From CAWEBF01 sp963807235 (GTDB taxonomy: Bacteria; Acidobacteriota; Vicinamibacteria; Vicinamibacterales; UBA2999): a stretch of 64,000 nucleotides of DNA. Under the pieces are notes generated by a model. The model was not told the origin of the DNA. It was given only the letters and a program-made list of their open reading frames with translations, and made no database searches. The stretch spans positions 208,392 through 272,391 of the forward strand of contig CAWEBF010000035.1 of the NCBI GenBank assembly GCA_963807235.1, in the 5' to 3' direction. The position numbers and the translations under genes were made by a program. This document shows positions 61,755-64,000 of the stretch, in pieces (positions within the stretch are counted from its first letter, which is position 1; every line of letters starts with the position of its first letter).

Positions 61755-62971
61755 CGAGTCCACCCGAAGACGGCGTCCGATTTCTCGGGGGCGTCCTGGA
61801 GCGCGCGGACGAGGATTCGCGCCGCGAGGAACGCACCGGTGGCGGAATCGCCGGGCCCGCCGAGTGCGAAGAGATGACGCGGGTAGTTGCGATGCGCGCC
61901 GACGTACATCAAACCGTCGGCGGTTTCCCCGTACGTCGTGCTCCATCCATAGTCCACGGCGAGGCCCGATATGGCGGGGTACATCGTCAGCGCCTCGTAC
62001 ATCAGCTGGCCGGCACGCTGGCGCAGAATCGCGTCGCGTTGTCGAGCCGGCGGCTCGTCGCGATCGGCCCCGGCGACCAGCATGCGGCCGTCCGTGGTCC
62101 AGATGACGCGGCGGCCGGCGCCGGTCAGGTCTCGCGCCGTCACGGAACGGTCCCCGACCTGTTTGCGCATGGACGCAGGCAACGGGGAGGAGAGCGCGGC
62201 GTAAATCTCGCGGACCTTGAAGTGACGCTGAAGCGGCCGGAACTCGGCAGTGGCCCGCCCCGTGGCGACGACGATGGTGCGCGCCTTCACGACGGCGTCG
62301 GCAGAAATGACCTCCACGTGCTTGCGCGCGACGCGGACCTTCTTCACGGCCGTGCGTTCGAAGATTCGTGCGCCCCGGGCCGAGGCCGCCTTGGCCAGCC
62401 CGAGGCAGGCCCGATACGGATCGAAGACGAAGGCATCGCGTGCGCGCATGGCCGCCGGCACATCGAGCGGCGTGACGGCGGTCACCTGCCGGCGCGTCAG
62501 CCAGGCCACGGAAACACCCGCCTCCTCGCGCGCGTCGTACTCGCGCAGCAATTCCTTCTCCTCGCCCTGTTGCGCCACCAGCAGGCTGTCGCGAGGCTCC
62601 AGGCCGCAGCGCACACCGAGCCGCCGCAGCTGCGCCGCGGCATCGAGGGCGCCGCGGCGCCAGGCCGAGAACACGAGCTTGGCCGTCCGAAGCCCGTGCG
62701 CGCGCGCCACGTCCCGGAAGAGCGGGCCGGGGTCCGGCAGCAGGAGACCGCACGAATGGCCCGACCAGCCCTGCCCCACGCCGCCGGCTTCGAGGACGAT
62801 CGGCTTCAAGCCCGCCGTGGCGCACGCCAGCGCGGTGGCGGTGCCCGTAAGGCCGCTCCCCACGATCACCACGTCCGCGTCGTGCTCGCCCCGCAGGCGT
62901 GGTGAAGGAGAAAGCGCGCGATGGGTGGCCATCCACGGCGACTGATCGTATCGAGTGGGCATCTTCTGCAT
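61751..62971 (-). CDS. FAD-dependent oxidoreductase (DAO/glycine-oxidase-like)
   Basis: 406 residues from ATG 62971; ATG 62962 is an alternative. The FAD dinucleotide fold begins at about residue 33: DVVIVGSGLTGTATALACATAGLKPIVLE, followed by SGHSCGLLLPDPG, a middle domain (TPLDVPAAMRARDAFVFDPYRACLGLAKAA) and the second FAD motif ARTIVVATGRA. The C-terminus has VDYGWSTTYGETADGLMYVG and LFALGGPGDSATGAFLAARIL, typical of the DAO family. It is first in the operon with bshB1 and bshA, so a link to thiol or amine metabolism is possible but unproven. Confidence 0.85.
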   Translation of the reverse strand: MQKMPTRYDQSPWMATHRALSPSPRLRGEHDADVVIVGSGLTGTATALACATAGLKPIVLEAGGVGQGWSGHSCGLLLPDPGPLFRDVARAHGLRTAKLVFSAWRRGALDAAAQLRRLGVRCGLEPRDSLLVAQQGEEKELLREYDAREEAGVSVAWLTRRQVTAVTPLDVPAAMRARDAFVFDPYRACLGLAKAASARGARIFERTAVKKVRVARKHVEVISADAVVKARTIVVATGRATAEFRPLQRHFKVREIYAALSSPLPASMRKQVGDRSVTARDLTGAGRRVIWTTDGRMLVAGADRDEPPARQRDAILRQRAGQLMYEALTMYPAISGLAVDYGWSTTYGETADGLMYVGAHRNYPRHLFALGGPGDSATGAFLAARILVRALQDAPEKSDAVFGWTR

Positions 62972-62998
62972 TCTCCCTTGCTAAGATGCTTCGTCACA

Positions 62999-64000
62999 AT
63001 GCGGCGGACTCTGCGCATCGCGGCGGGGGCGGGCGCACTTCTGGTGCTCGGACTGGCTGGCACCGGCTGGTGGGCGTACGGGCGTCTGTCGCGGAGCCTG
63101 CCCACGCTGGACGGCCAACTGACTTTGTCTGGGCTGGCGGCGCCCGTCGTCGTCGAGCGGGACGGGTTGGGCATTCCGACAATTCGGGGCCGCTCGCGGC
63201 AGGACGTGGCGCGCGCCACGGGCTTCCTGCACGCACAGGACCGCTTTTTTCAAATGGATCTGGCGCGCCGGCGCGCCGCCGGAGAGCTGGCGGCCCTCGT
63301 GGGTCCGCAGGCGCTTCCCGCGGATCGGCGGGCGCGCCTTCATCGCCTGCGTCCGGAGGCGCGCACCGCCGTGGCGCTCTTGTCGAACGAGGACCAGGGG
63401 GTGCTGGACGCGTATGTCCTCGGCGTGAATGCCGGCCTGAAGGCGCTGGCCGCTCCGCCTTTCGAGTACACGCTGCTGCGCCAGACCCCCGCCCCTGGCG
63501 CCCCGAGGACAGCATGCTCGTGGTGCTGTCGATGTTCCTCACGCTGCAAGACGAGGACGGCAACTACGAGTCCAGCCTGGCGACGATGCATGAAGTGCTG
63601 CCGCCCGAGATGTTCGCCTTGATGGCGCCGGCCGGGACCGAGTGGGATGCCCCCGTCGTTGGACTGCCGTTCGAGACACCCCCAGTACCGGGTGCGGAGG
63701 TCTACAACCTGCGTCGGACGCGAACGGGCAAACCGGAGATCGAGCTGCCCTCGCGCTCGGATGTCGCCCGGCTCCAGGACCAGACGCCGTGGAGCGTCCA
63801 GGAAGACGACGTCGCGCTCGGTAGCAACAACTGGGCCGTGGGCGGCCGGTTGACGCGCGACGGGGCGGCGATGGTCGCGAACGACATGCACCTGGCGATC
63901 CGCGTACCCAACACGTGGTACCGGGCACGCCTCCAGTGGCCAGACGCGATAACGGGGGAAACGCACACGCTGGTCGGCACCACGCTGCCGGGCGTCCCCT
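62999..64000 (+). CDS. Penicillin acylase family protein, truncated by window end (one frameshift)
   Basis: Ntn-hydrolase precursor. ATG 62999 (MRRTLRIAAGAGALLVLGLA) with an N-terminal membrane/signal segment at 6-28. The alpha-chain region has PVVVERDGLGIPTIRGRSRQ and ATGFLHAQDRFFQMDLARRRAAGELA. After a frame change near 63500 (surplus C in the CCCCTGG run) it continues DSMLVVLSMFLTLQDEDGNY and reaches the processing site LGSNNWAVGGRLT, whose Ser becomes the N-terminal nucleophile, then ANDMHLAIRVPNTWYRARLQ. The rest lies beyond the window. Substrates may be acylated amides such as quorum lactones or beta-lactams; not determinable here. Confidence 0.88.

Noticed and set aside
61755..62936. 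Extension of the bshB1-bshA frame upstream into a single frame of about 1000 codons
   Set aside because: This part lies in another frame of the FAD oxidoreductase gene and has no domain; GTG 61754 is the proper start.

Overview
The window is a GC-rich chromosomal segment, most probably from an Acidobacteriota species of the Vicinamibacteria type. This is inferred from gene content only: an ADOP-type duplicated permease with a PadR regulator (53178-56145), a DUF1800/DUF1501 pair (56234-58963), a remnant of the TIGR03435 family (41145-41318), a Ser/Thr kinase fused to PD40/TolB repeats (34845), an ECF sigma factor next to a TPR Ser/Thr kinase (24719-27494), a PEP-CTERM protein, CotH-family proteins and bacillithiol genes. 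I see no rRNA, tRNA, CRISPR array, prophage or complete insertion sequence.

More than 20 genes, including housekeeping his genes, change reading frame once or more. Most breaks sit in or beside short homopolymer runs and the protein continues cleanly in the next frame. I read these as consensus indels of a long-read or metagenome assembly, not as decay, and I annotate such genes across the break.

Layout. 0-6 kb: two-component system, a glycine-zipper protein, a small phosphatase-like protein and a PLP decarboxylase. 6-10.7 kb (minus): an operon of VTC-domain polyphosphate polymerase, DUF4956 membrane protein and two CotH-family proteins with EF-hands. 10.7-12.1 kb: metK behind a pseudoknot leader that resembles a SAM-II riboswitch and ends in an antiterminator/terminator pair. 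12.1-15.5 kb (minus): lipoprotein, modABC and a DUF1080 protein. 15.6-20.4 kb: his operon (hisI-G-D-B-H-F) preceded by an attenuator with a 27-residue leader peptide holding eight His codons; hisA lies alone at 34.1 kb and hisC/hisE are not in the window. 20.4-24.7 kb: a PEP-CTERM protein with a sigma-54 promoter, an NTF2-like secreted protein and a beta-helix protein. 24.7-31.6 kb: kinase/ECF pair, metzincin-like protein, membrane-linked winged-helix regulator, CreD-like protein, YjbQ. 31.7-44.9 kb: two amidohydrolases, hisA, a PD40 kinase, an AAA ATPase, UMF1-type transporter, VOC protein, ene-reductase, GT-C glycosyltransferase and a SUKH-like protein. 44.9-52.1 kb (minus): TetR-controlled efflux operon (TetR, HlyD, two ATPases, TolC, two ABC-2 permeases). 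52.2-64 kb: an SDR, PadR/ADOP, DUF1800/DUF1501, a VOC protein, a bacillithiol operon (FAD oxidoreductase-bshB1-bshA) and a truncated penicillin acylase.

Across the whole window the intergenic gaps carry short tandem arrays of 7-bp units. The unit sequence differs between loci but the period is always seven, and some arrays form long hairpins. Together with the metK and his leaders and the VTC-DUF4956-CotH operon these are the most interesting features.
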